A stretch of 64,000 nucleotides of DNA from assembly GCA_001179505.1 (NCBI GenBank), contig CDMY01000415.1:13288-77287 (forward strand). The letters are read 5' to 3'. Shown one piece after another: positions 47,129 through 58,289 of this stretch; within the stretch, counting starts at the first letter, position 1, and every line of letters starts with the position of its first letter. The DNA comes from Vitrella brassicaformis. Taxonomy: Eukaryota; Sar; Vitrellaceae. A program made the position numbers and the translations under genes. The notes below the pieces were generated by a model. It saw only the letters and a program-made list of their open reading frames with translations, did no database searches and was not told the origin of the DNA.

Positions 47129-47791
47129 CTCAGAATATGGAAACCGCCTGCAGGGAAGGGAGTAACACACACCAACACACACACAGACAGACAGGCAGAT
47201 AGATGGATGGATGAATGGACGGACGTGTGTGTGTGGTGTGTGGCCCTTTCTCCCTCTCTCCCTCCCTCCTCCCCCCGTCTCACTCTCTCTCTCTTCCAGA
47301 TCTGGCCCTCTTTCTGCTCTCTCTCGCTGATCTGTACCGTCGGGAGAGGGGCCGGCCGTTTCTCAGGACACAGTGGGTATCTTGAAAAGCTGTGAGCCGG
47401 AGGTGCTCAGGACATCGTTGTGCATCGATTGGGATTCACAGTATCGCTTCCGGATCCCATTTCCCTCGTGCGAGCTCAGATCGTCGAAAAACAACTTTCG
47501 CCCTAACTTCTCTCCTCGCTCTGTGCTCTCTGCTACCTTCGGAATGCGGATCGCTTCTTGCAATGATTCATCCAGCGATGGGAAGGCCAAACACCACAGC
47601 TGCACACAACACACATCACAGAAGTCCTGGATGCTGCCGCTCCATCGTCGAAGCTCGCAAGTTGCGAGCTCGAAAGAAACGTGCGGAGGAGGGACGGAGA
47701 ATTCACACGAGGAGGTCAGGATCTCTCTGGATCTGACAATCGGTGAGTTAATCTGCTCAGATCTAGAACAGGAGGTGTTGCCCTGAGCTGC
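47129..47791. promoter_or_regulatory. Interval between divergent gene starts, with dispersed element
   Basis: About 660 bp between the coiled-coil gene (minus, 47128) and the ABC-class ATPase gene (plus, 47792). It contains CA, ATGG and CTCC repeats on the left and less repetitive DNA on the right, with GCGAGCTC words near 47470 and 47664 and the 52-bp element at 47714-47765. A plus-strand open frame covers 47373-47786 but has no recognised domain. Confidence 0.4.
47714..47765 (+). repeat. Dispersed 52-bp element, copy 2
   Basis: Matches the minus-strand element at 3281-3332 at about 46 of 52 positions. It lies 26 bp before the ATG of the downstream gene. Confidence 0.6.
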
Positions 47792-50700
47792 ATGCGTGCA
47801 GCGTTGTCAGTCTTCTCGCGGCTGGTTCTCCTGCTCGGTTATCTACCTCATCCAACTACCGCTTTTCGCTTCACAACCGCCATGGTACGAGTGCAGGACA
47901 GCACGTGCACCAGAATCAAAAAAGTGTGCACTCCTGCTGGCTGGATATGTTCTTTTCTGTCCTCCCTCACTGATGCTGCAGTCGGGACGAGGTTGGTACT
48001 ACAAAAACAAATACGGTAAGCAACGGTGCACCATGGAGTGCCGGAACGAGAAACCATCTCTCGCAAGCTTCCACCATCGCCTTGTGTCGCTTGCGAGGAA
48101 GGTGGTGGCGGGCGCGGTCGGGGCAAGCGGCCATTTGAAGACGGGTATGGCGGCCAGCAGGGGGGCTATGGCGGCGGCAGAGGGCGGGGAGGAGGGCCAG
48201 GGGGAGGCGGATGGCACCAACAGCAGGACGAACCCATGGTGGACTCCTACTCATCGCGGGAAGGCACCGGCTCTCAATTGGCCGACGAGCTGCGGAGGCT
48301 CGATGGTACGCACATAGGCACGCAGGCACGCGGAAGCCGACGTCCACGCGGTCAGTGCGTGTGGTGTTGGGTCATGATGTGTTCGGTTCTGTTGTGGTGT
48401 GGTGGGTGGCTTGCTGTAGGTCGTCCGTATCCTGCTTACAAGGACCTGATCGGCTCGTGGAACATGGGCGACTTCACTCTCTTACTCGACAAGTATAGCT
48501 AGATATGACCGACAGACATACATATAGATGTGGTGTGATGTGGTGCTCTCCTGTATGGCGTGCACCACACCCATTCACACACACAGGGCCCAGTCTGACC
48601 CGTACGCACCTCCGTCTCACTTCAGAGTTCGCGTGCCGCAATCCGTCGCAAAGTGAGCAGCAAGAGAGAGAACGCTCACTTGCAATCTGCTGCACGACAG
48701 GCACTGCACTCCTGTGTGTGGGTTGGCAGGTTCCCAGCAGCGGCTTACAACAGCAAGATCCGCAATGTGGCTCTGTGCGACTACCTGACCCGTCAGCTGT
48801 GCCAGGCAGTGAGTGCTGGCGGCCTCGACAATGCGGCAGAAAACAGGGGCTGGCACGGCAGCAAGGGAGGCGACGTCCGTGTGGAGACGCCCGGCCAGCA
48901 CGTCATACAGAGGAGCGCCGTGGTGGTCAACGACCAGTTCGTCGAGGCGCGATGCACCATTGCTCTGCCGGTCGGTGGCTGAGGGATGCTTGTGGTGGGT
49001 GCGCACTATGACTTGTTGGATGTCGTTTCTGCTGTGTGTAGGCTCAAGGGCGCTCCATCGAGGGCCACAAAGCCGCACAGACCCTAACACAGTACCTGCC
49101 CCACGTCGTAAGCACACCTGCATACACAAATAGACAGACAGACAGACACGAGAGTGAAGACACGCTGTCACTGTCTGTCGTCAGGTGGCCAAGTCGCTCC
49201 TGTACGCCGCGCTCAACGCCTCCCACCTGCACGCCTTCCTCGACTCTATCGAGGACCAGGAGCACCTTCGCCAGTCCCTCGCTGACCACGACCTGGTGGC
49301 GTTCGTTGCCGATGGGTCAGTGCTGCCCCGACGGAGCGGCGCCGACGACCAGCCGATGAAACCATCTGAGGAGAACCACCTGCAGGTGTTCCAGAGCCCG
49401 CCCTCGATGCAGTTGACGATGCACGTGCCGCACCGTGGGGCGATACGGGGGATGGGGATACGGAAGGGCATCACACTCATCTGTGGGGGAGGCTTCCACG
49501 GCAAGAGCACACTGCTGGGTGAGCGGGGCAGCGGGGGAGGGGGCGGGGCGACTCGTCATTCACTGTCTATCTCTTCATGTCTGTCCATCTATCTATCTTC
49601 AGAGGCCCTGCAGGTCGGCATCTACAACCACATCCCAGGTGACGGCCGTGAGTTTGTGGCGGTCGACCCAAACGCCGTCAAGATCAGGGCGGAGGACGGT
49701 CGATCGGTGCATTTGGTGGACATATCTCCCTTCATCAACAACCTCCCCTTCGAGAAGGACACGACCCGGTTCAACAGCGAGGACGCCTCGGGCAGCACCA
49801 GCCAGGCGGCCAACATAATGGAGGCACTGGAGATCGGTAACTGACTGACCTGAAGTGGGTGAGGGTCTCTCCTGCGTGTGATTGCTGCCTTTGTTCGCCT
49901 GCTTGTAGGTGCGACGACGCTGCTGGTGGATGAGGACACCTGTGCCACCAACTTCATGATTCGCGACCGTCGGATGCAGCAGCTGGTCGGCAAGTCGCGC
50001 GAGCCCATCACGGCCTTCATCTACAAGGTCAAGCCGCTCCTCACGCAGCACAACGTCAGCACTATCATGGTCGTCGGCGGATCGGGGGACTTCTTTGAAG
50101 TCGCTGACACCGGTCAGCATCACTTCACACTTCCCCGACAGACAGACAGACAGACAGACGTGCCCACACCCACTCATGGCCATGTGTGTGTGTATCCCCC
50201 ATGTTGTGTGTGCAGTGATTTTGATGGACAAGTACCGGCCGTACGACGTCACCCAGGAGGCCAAGCAGATCACGGTGGACATACCGGTGCCGTACCAGTC
50301 CGACGAGGTGCAGACGGCCACCGCCACGCAGCACCACGCCTTCGGGTCCATCGGCCACCGAATCATCGACTCAAACAACTTCCAGAGTCACTCACATCCA
50401 CAAACACACAAACGGACACCGCCACAGCATTCCCCTGTCTGTTCTCATCTTTCTTCTCCTCCTCCTCCTTGTCCCCATCATTCATTCATTCATTTCTGCA
50501 GCCAGTGGGAAGGTGTCAGCTCGTTCGCTGCGTGTCATCGGCTACGGCGACACCGACATCGAGCTCAACGGCGTGGAGCAGCTGGTGGAGACCGGCCAGG
50601 CCAGAGCCATCGCCGACGCAATGCGGAGGATGGCCGAGGGCCGGGGGCCGCTGGGAGCCATCCTGGACGGCCAGCGGAATGTCCGTGAGGTGCTGGAGCT

Positions 50701-50953
50701 GATCGACCAGGTGTGCTCCGGTGACAACGGGCTGGACCACCTCAGCCAATTCGGCCACCCCATCGGCGAGTTTGTGCTGCCCAGACGATTTGAGGTCAGC
50801 TCGGAGGGGGACGTCGGTCCGTCCGTCCTGCATTCTGTCTATCTGTGTTTCTCTCTCTACTCTATGTGTGTGCAGGTGGGTGCGGCCATCAACCGTCTGC
50901 GTACGCTGCGGATAAGGGGTGTGAGGTGGAAGCTGCAGCCGGGGATGAAGTGA
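47792..50953 (+). CDS. Predicted ATPase of the ABC class (PF09818-like), with signal-like N-terminus
   Basis: Exon 1 (47792-47884) encodes a signal-peptide-like start (MRAALSVFSRLVLLLGYLPH...), which in an alga could be the first part of a plastid-targeting leader (inference). Exon 2 (from 48098) adds a Gly/Arg-rich RGG-type stretch (GGGRGRGKRPFEDGYGGQQG) and the region SQLADELRRLDG. The conserved body follows: RPYPAYKDLIGSWNMGDFTL, HFRVRVPQSVAKFPAAAYNS, ALCDYLTRQLCQA, Walker A-like LICGGGFHGKSTLLEALQVG near 49480-49610, VDISPFINNLPFEKDT, the Walker B region ATTLLVDEDTCATNFMIRD near 49910-49965, VSTIMVVGGSGDFFEVADTV, then the C-terminal VSARSLRVIGYGDTDIEL and a stop near 50951. Family members are widespread in bacteria and algae; their reaction is unknown. 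Two or three introns carry TGTC or CA repeats. Confidence 0.85.
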
Positions 50954-51419
50954 CTGATTTATAGACACAAAGAGAGGGAGGGAGGCTCACTGATGGTGGG
51001 TGGGTGCGTGAGCCGCGTGAAACCATGCGCGGCTGTCATGTCTGTCACTTGTTTGTTGGATCCGTGTTTGCTGCTGCTGATAGCCGTGAGGTGATCGTGA
51101 TGGCTGCATGAGTGCATGCGATGTGCATGTGCATGTTGCATGGATGTGATACGTGTGTGAATGCAATGCAATTCATGGCAATTCATGGCTTATATACGAA
51201 CCGAACAAGTCTGTCCATTCCATGCGATGAATGAACCAATGAATCAATGAATGAGTGAATGGCACATCGCCCATCAACCCACGTCTCACAGCACCTACGT
51301 CGCATCGACCCAACCAACAGTCAGGCGCGTTGTCGATGACACATACACACCATCCCCGCATCCATCCATCCTCGCACGCCTCCCGCCCTGGCCTGGCTGC
51401 CTGCCTGCCTCTCTCTCTC
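50954..51419. other. Spacer between convergent genes
   Basis: About 465 bp between the stops of the ABC-class ATPase gene and VPS18. It contains GCATG, AATGA and CATC repeats; no exon is supported. Confidence 0.5.
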
Positions 51420-54400
51420 TCACGTCTGCCCACTGGGCGACGTCAGAGTGACCGTCGTCAGGGCCGCACCAGAGTGATCGCCCCTCGATGACCCCCCCGT
51501 CTGACCGTCCGCAGCAGCGAAGGCCAAGGGCGTCACGTGCCCATCTCCGCCAAAAGCCGAGGCGCTCGAGGGGGTGGGTGGCGACGTGATGCGCCATGAG
51601 AGGTCCTCTGGGTTCTCCTCCGGCAGCACCAGTGGCTGCAGGACCGACTTGACCATCAGGTTGCCGCAGATGGGACACTCCTCGGCGAGGACGTCGTCGA
51701 CATCGGTCTCCATCCTCGCCAGCTGCGCCTGCTGCGCGGCGTTGAGGGACCCCTTGGACACTAGCTCCCGCATTTGGCTGGCGAGGTAGTCCATGAGGTG
51801 GCGGGCCTCGATGGACAGAGTGGGGTACACGAGGCTCTGGCAGCACACGGCGTGGAAGGCGTGGCCGCACGGAAAGGCATAGACCTTGTGGCGGTTGCTC
51901 TGGGGGATGATTGGGGGGCGGGAGGGGGCCGGGCCTATGGCAGTGGAGGGCGGGGGAGGAGCGAAGAGGGGGTGCTGGCAGAGGTCGCATGGCTGGGTGG
52001 CCGAGAGCAAAGTGCACCGCTGGTTGACGCTGCGGAGGTCGTCCTTCAGCTGGGAGGCAGCCTTCCGGTGCTCCTCCATCTCCTGGCACCCCACACACGA
52101 CAGACAGACAGGCAGACAGACAGACAGAGAGTAAGAGCGAGAGGTCTGTGTGTGGGTGGCTGAGTTGGTTGAGGCCACACCGCTTTGAGTTGTTGTATCT
52201 TGCGCTCATAGTCGTCGAGCGATTCGCATATGTCCTCCTTGAAGGAGTCGATCAGAATTGTGTCCGACATGTAAGGCAGCAAATCCTACAACATAACACA
52301 CAACACACAACATGCCACTTACGCCCACGCCTTTCGTTCATCTGGGTGTGTTGATGCGATCGATGCGTGTGTATCACCTCCCTCACCTGGATCCGCAGCA
52401 GGCCGCCCGAGTCATGCATGAGCTCCCGAAGACTCAACACGTCCTGACGCTGCGCCTGTGGACGGACGGACAGACAGACAGACAGGCAAAGGCTCACAGG
52501 GGTTGTTGTTTGGTGTTTGAGAGACCACGGCCAGGCATGAGCTTACCTGATGTTCGACGATGGACAGCCAGAGGCGCTTCCGAAGCTGCAGCTGCTTCTC
52601 GCCATCACCAGGCCTACACACACACACACACACAGCCGCCCATGTCGTCATGTCAGTCAGTCACATGCATTGCATCCTCTCTCCTCCCTCTCTCCTTTGT
52701 TTGTGTGTGTTGTCACCTCCCTCCCTGACCTGCAGGCATTGTGTTTAGCGAGTTCCAGGTCTCCCATGGCGAGTGCCTTGTCGACGGCCTCCTGGTGCCG
52801 CCCCATCATGCCGTACAGCATCACAGCCGCACGGTGCTTACCGCGCTCCTCGCAGTAACGAAGCGCAAACGGACCGTCGAACGGCAAACACGACACACCC
52901 TGAGTGAGCACAACACAACACACGGAGACAGACGTAGAGAGAGTAGGGAGGGATATGACTGACTGGCATCATTGCTCGTGAGCTAGGCTAGTCACCTTCT
53001 GTGCAGCGAGCAGTCTGATGAGTGCCGCCTCGTCCTTGTCGCTCTCGTCCTCGGCATAGAGCACCACCAGCGCGTTGAAGACCCCCCCGATGTCCTTCCA
53101 CTGCCCCTCACCACCGCCGCACACCGCCTCCCTCTGCCGCCCGGGGTGCTGGTGGCGGCTGTCGTGGTCCTCGCCACCATTGGTCGCTGGCAGAGACAGA
53201 CCCAAACTGGCCAGGATGGCCTCGTCGTGCTCGCGGCTGTCCTCCTCTGCTGTCCGCCCCTTCAACCTCTGCGAGGCGTGATACATGTCCAGGAAGTGCT
53301 CCAGCAGCCGGATAGCCTCGAATCGGTGCACAGTGCCGCTGGCCCGGCCCCTCAGCAGCACCGGGACCAGCGGCGTGGGGTCGAGCGACTTGAAGGAGGG
53401 CTGCATGCAGAGGTTGACGAACTCGGTGGGCTCGTAGTGGAACAGCAGGGGGGCGAAGCGGTGCAGCTGAGCGTCCCGGAGGGCGCCCGGTTCGAAGGCG
53501 GCGAGCCTCTTGAGGAGGGGTCTGTACTGCCTGAGGTGGATGTGGTGCAGCAGGAGGGTCTCGAGGTCCTTGCGCTGCTCGGCGTAGAACAGCAGCTCAG
53601 ACGGACGGCTCTGGGAGTTGAGCAGGTGGTACACCGTCGACTGCATCAACCAACCAACGGTCAACAGAATGCCAGCGACATGAGAGGTGGGAATCTGTTG
53701 CATGCATATGCATTGCCCCCCGTCCGACTCGGCTCACCTGCACTTCATCGACGTGTCTGAAGTCTCTGAGCAGGTGGCACAGCTCATCCCGCACAGCGCG
53801 GCTTTGCTTCTGCAGCGACTCCAGCTCCTCGGGCGTGGCGGCCGGCAACGCGAAGGTCGAAGGGGAGCCGCCCTCTCCCCCTCCCCCTCCCCGATTGTGT
53901 GCGAGGGTGCGCCTGAGAGTGTGGGTGTGGGCGTCGAGGACGTTGAGCTGGTGCACGTAGATCTCCACCATCCACACAAACAGCATCACCTGCACACGAT
54001 AGGCACACAGATGCACAACGAACCAACAGAGGGATGAACGAACTAAGGGACGAACGACCGCATTCATCGTCATGAAGCGGCATTCGGCTGGCCCATACCT
54101 CTTGGGGGGACGCCTGCGCGGCTGATGCTGGTTCTGCGTTCTGCTGTGGTGGCTGCGTGGCCACTGCGCTGTCTTGGCCGCCTTGCCGCAGCTGCTGGAA
54201 CTTGGCTTTGAGGAACTCGAGCAGCGCCGCCTCCTGGTGCGCCTGCATGAACTGCAGACATATCGACTCGAACGCTCGAGACCTCGTCTGGGCGTACTTC
54301 TGATGGCATCACAGCCAGCCAGGCACACAGACAGACAGACAGACAGACAGACAGATGGACAGACAGACAGAAAGCAATGAAGGTGGGCGGCGCGTGTGGT

Positions 54401-56627
54401 GGGTGGTGTGGTGTGGTGTGGTGTCTGTCGTGTGTTGAATATATACGTGCCTGCGCAGCTTTGGTGTACTGCTTCTGGTCGAACAGCGTCTGTGCGTGCC
54501 GGCAGATAACGCCGTCTCGCTGCTCGGTGGTGCGGCAGTGGCGAAGGGCAGAGTCGTACTCGCCTGCACAGGCAGATACAAGTCTGTCTGTGCTGTCTGT
54601 CTGTCCGTTTCTCCCCCCCGCACCCACTTACCCTTTTTGAGGTATAGTTTCCAGATGTTGGTGTCTTCGTTGGTGAGGATGATCTCGTATAAGTACAGCT
54701 CAGAGTACAGCCAGAGCGTGCCGTCAAAGGCGTCCTTGAGCAGCCGCCTCGGCATCCCGTACTTCTGCGCAGGCAATGCATGTTCCGTCACCTACACACA
54801 CACACATCCATCCATCCATCAACCCACACAATGCAATTACCCTTTCGAATGTGATTCTAGAGACGACGAGCAGCCGTTCGTCATAGAGCATCAGGAGGTG
54901 GTGGTTGGTGAGCGCCATGCTCTTGGGTGCGGGGGGCGGCACGGGGAGCAGCTTGAGCTCGGCATCAGTCGCACCCGTGTTCGACCGGTGCACCATTGGT
55001 GCCGACTGTACTGCTGATGTGGTGGCACCCTGTGACACTGATGTGGGCGACACGAAGAGGGGCGGGGAGGGTGAGGGTGGGTAGGGCAGCACAACAGGGG
55101 GAGAGAGGATGGAATACGGTGGGGTGGGGGACGGCAGCAGCGACGTGTGCAACACACCAGCACTGGTTGACCCACCACAACACACCACCACAAACAGACA
55201 GAGGGAGGGAGGGAGGGAGGACACACACACACACACACACAAACAAAGAAAGTGTTCGTCCGCTCGTGTGGTGTGGTGTTGAGTGAGATTGGTAGCTATG
55301 CAGCCTCCCTGACCCACCCGGACATCCAGAAGAACTCCATGTGCCTGCCCGGTCCGCTGGCGATGAGCAGCTCACCGTGGCTGAGGTCCCGCCCCACCTC
55401 ATATGTTAGGGCATCCATCTCATCCACACCCACACCGCCACCACCACCACCACCGCCGCCCCCCCCAGGCGCACTGCTGGCGTATTTGTTGAACAGCTGC
55501 TCGTAAGACGACACCGTCCCCATAAAGGTGTACAGGTAGCGAGTCGACACGGCAATCACCAGCAGGCGACGGGCTGACGCGGGGGCGGGGGCGTCCGCTT
55601 GCACAGTCTGATTGATGATCGATGTTCAAATCACCGGCAAGCGAGAGACCACATCAAGTATGTCTGGTCTGGTGTGGTTACTGGTGCGTTTGGCAGCACG
55701 TCGGCGAATATGTCGACCACGGGGGACTTCTTGGGGAGCTCAAACAGCGTCTTGACGACCTCCTTTCGCTGTTCGATGACTGCCTCGAGGATGGTGCCGC
55801 CCTTGGTGCCGATGAGGATCTCCCGGGTGTTGGTCTGTGTGGGGCTCCTGTCCCACGCCACACACTCGATGAAGTGGCCACGCAGACGGCCGATGCTACG
55901 CGCGCGGCTGGACTGGTAATTCAGATACCTGCACCTCCACACAGAGAGAGGGATGCAGTCATGTGACTCCCTGGTCTGTCTGTCTGTGTCTGTCTGTCTG
56001 TCTGTCTGTGTGTGTGTGGAGGTTCAACCCCTTCTGTGTGTCGACCGACCAGTTGTCTCCGTTAGCGAGTGTGATGAGCGTGTGATAGCCTTTCGGGTCG
56101 ACAAATATCCTGGAGATGCTCAGACGAACCGACGCCTCCTGACGATCTGAACGAACGAACGACAAAGAGAGGGAAAGGGATCGTCGCCACTGTGCTCTCG
56201 CTCCCCCAGTGAATGACTGACTGACTGACTGACTGACTGCCTCACCCCCGAGTTCGATCATCTCGAGTGTGTTGTCATCGGGACACCACCGCCACAGCTC
56301 GCCATTCAGGAACCCGAGCATGAAGCAGCGCGAATTCACACACACCCACCGCAGCCCACCCTTGGCATTCACCGAATGTAAAGCTGTGCCGCCCCGCTCA
56401 CCGCCCCTCGGCTGACTCAACAAATGGTCCAGCCGCACCAGCTTGAGCGATATCGACGGGCCGGCCGGGTGTGATGCAGGCGGGCTGAAGAGACCGCCGC
56501 CACTAAGGGATGCCGACGGATGCGCCGCTGCATCTGCGGTCCATGGGTTGGTGGACGGCATGTCGGCGGCGCCGTGGACCACCAGATCATCGATGTCGGG
56601 CTCGTCGAATGAGCGCAGTAGCGACAT
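51420..56627 (-). CDS. VPS18: VPS18 (Pep3), HOPS/CORVET tethering subunit
   Basis: VPS18 is a core subunit of the HOPS and CORVET complexes that tether late endosomes and vacuoles or lysosomes before fusion. The start MSLLRSFDEPDIDDLVVHGA is at 56627. The N-terminal propeller includes GLRWVCVNSRCFMLGFLNGE, YHTLITLANGDNWSVDTQKG and ECVAWDRSPTQTNTREILIG. The clathrin-like helical repeats include AQTLFDQKQYTKAAQA, QAHQEAALLEFLKAKFQQLR (54170-54290), HLLRDFRHVDE, SELLFYAEQRKDLETLLLHH and VMLYGMMGRHQEAVDKALAM. The C-terminus has LLPYMSDTILIDSFKEDICE and a split RING: CDLCQHPLF, CGHAFHAVC, then after an insert EECPICGNLMVKSVLQPLVL. That insert between the cysteine pairs marks VPS18, not VPS11. The Ser/Gly-rich tail ends at a stop at 51420-51422. 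About fourteen introns with TGTC/GACA tracts. It diverges from VPS25. Confidence 0.88.
54135..54366 (-). repeat. VPS18 exon/intron segment duplicated at 44.6 kb
   Basis: Source copy, within the functional gene, of the segment found at 44594-44825. Confidence 0.8.
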
Positions 56628-56802
56628 CGAATGCCGGATGGATGCAGATCACGGCCACAGATGAGATTCCATAGACAGAATGGGACGAATGGGATGAGAT
56701 GAGGCGAGATCACCTCAAGAGGAGCCCGTGAGCTAAGCTTGCAGATGGTTTCCAGCTCGCATCTTCTGTGGGAAGCAGTTTCGACGTGAATTCATTCATC
56801 GG
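56628..56802. promoter_or_regulatory. VPS18/VPS25 divergent promoter
   Basis: Only 175 bp separate the ATG codons of VPS18 (minus) and VPS25 (plus). The word GTGAGCTAAGCTTGCAG lies at 56728-56744 and an ATGGG repeat next to the VPS18 start. A shared bidirectional promoter is inferred. Confidence 0.55.
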
Positions 56803-57952
56803 ATGGAGTCCAATCAGTGGAGTTCGCCAACGGAGTTCTGGGATCTGCCGCCCTTCTTCACGTGGGGCATCTGAGAACCTGCACAGACACAGCCACGCAC
56901 AGATCTGTCCATGCTGCTTACGCCATGTGCACAAGTCTGCCTTGCTTGATTCACTTGGTTTGTTTGTTCAGCATCCAGCCGACCGACGCGACTCGTGAGA
57001 AGCAGCTGAGCCTGTGGCTGCAGGTGGTGTGCCACTACTGCAGGGCGCAGCGGCAGTACTTCATCGACATATCCGAGCGAATGGCCGACTCTGCCCCCTT
57101 CCACAATGCCAAAGCCAAGAGTGAGTGAGCCTACACAGTCAATGAATGAATCACTGAATCACTGGTGGGACGTGTGTGCAGGGAAGCTGACGCTTGACGG
57201 ACTGCGCAAGATCTGCAGCTACATGGTCCAACACGGTGAGGAGTCGATAAGTCAAGGAAACACACAATTGCCGGCCCCATGTCTGTGTGCAGCTTGCTTG
57301 CTGCGTGTGTGTGTGGGGGGTCGTCAGGCCATGGTGTGTGGATGGACGAGGGTCAGAACCGCATGGCTGTCTTCTGGCGGAAGCCGCAGGAGTGGGCCGC
57401 CGCCATATACAGATGGGTAGGTAGAGAGCAAAAGGAACGGACGGGATTTGTTCATTTATTCATTCGACGCGCGAACCAGACACCTACCTGGACGAGGGCC
57501 ATTAATTCATTCTTGTTCGTTTGCGACGTGCAGGCGTCTGACTCAGGCCATCTGAACAGTGTGGAAACGCTCTTCTCGCTGAGGGAGGGGGACGACACAA
57601 GAGACCAAGGTCAGGCAGGCAGAAAGGCCAAGCAGGCACGTACGACCCGCACCACCTTGGTGGCTGGGTTGCTGGCTGATGTGTGTTCGTTGCTTTTGTG
57701 TTGCAGATTTCCACGGCTTGCCTCACGAGATCCTGTTGATAGCTCTGCAAGCACTCGAGGGCCAGGGCAAGGCACAGGTGTGCGGCCACATGAATGAAGC
57801 CTCGTGGTGTCCTGCCGTGTCATTCTGTCACTGTCCACCTGTCTGTCTGTCCACCTGTCTGTTTTTCTGTCTGTCTGGGTTGATCCATGCAGATATTTCG
57901 CGGTTCGTCGAGTGACCATGACGGGGTCAAGTTCTTCTCCCAGGCCGCATGA
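56803..57952 (+). CDS. VPS25: VPS25, ESCRT-II subunit
   Basis: VPS25 is the winged-helix subunit of ESCRT-II that recruits VPS20/CHMP6 during multivesicular-body sorting. Exon 1 (56803-56861) starts MESNQWSSPTEFWDLPPFFT, matching the family's Pro-Pro-Phe-Phe start. It joins in phase 2 to IQPTDATREKQLSLWLQVVC at 56972. Next come RKLTLDGLRKICSYMVQHG, GVWMDEGQNRMAVFWRKPQE then WAAAIYRW, SDSGHLNSVETLFSLREGDD, DFHGLPHEILLIALQALEGQ with GKAQ, and the last exon IFRGSS...VKFFSQAA (stop at 57952). Six or seven exons, about 190 residues, normal for VPS25. All joins keep phase. Confidence 0.92.
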
Positions 57953-58289
57953 GTGCGTGGGGCCCTGTCAGATATCTCACCAGATGGTGACACGTGGCTG
58001 CATGCTGTGCTGTACTAAGTGGACGCCATTGCTACAACAGGTGCGTGTCGATTGCCCGAGCAGAGTTCAGCGGGCCCCGACCGTCTGCCACCGACCAGGG
58101 AGGCAGTTAGCTGAGAGACCATTTAACTGAGAGTCTGGCTGTCTCTGCCACACACACACTCATGAAAGTTTGGCCGTCGGTTGCATGGTTGGTTGGTTAC
58201 ACCCGCGTCTGTAACCCAGAAGCGCATCTCGTGCAAATACGGCGATCGCCTTTCTTTCGCCTTTTGCCGCAGCAGATCTGTTGTGCACA
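57953..58289. other. Spacer or 5' region of the P-loop gene
   Basis: About 340 bp. An open frame precedes ATG 58290 (KRISCKYGDRLSFAFCRSRS), with acceptor-like CCCAG at about 58220 and CCGCAG at about 58273, so the downstream gene may have an unseen 5' exon here. Confidence 0.4.

Noticed and set aside
51424-56627. Assignment of the endosomal gene as VPS11
   Set aside because: The C-terminal RING has a long insert between cysteine pairs and the ECPICG.LM.KS pattern, which fits VPS18 instead.
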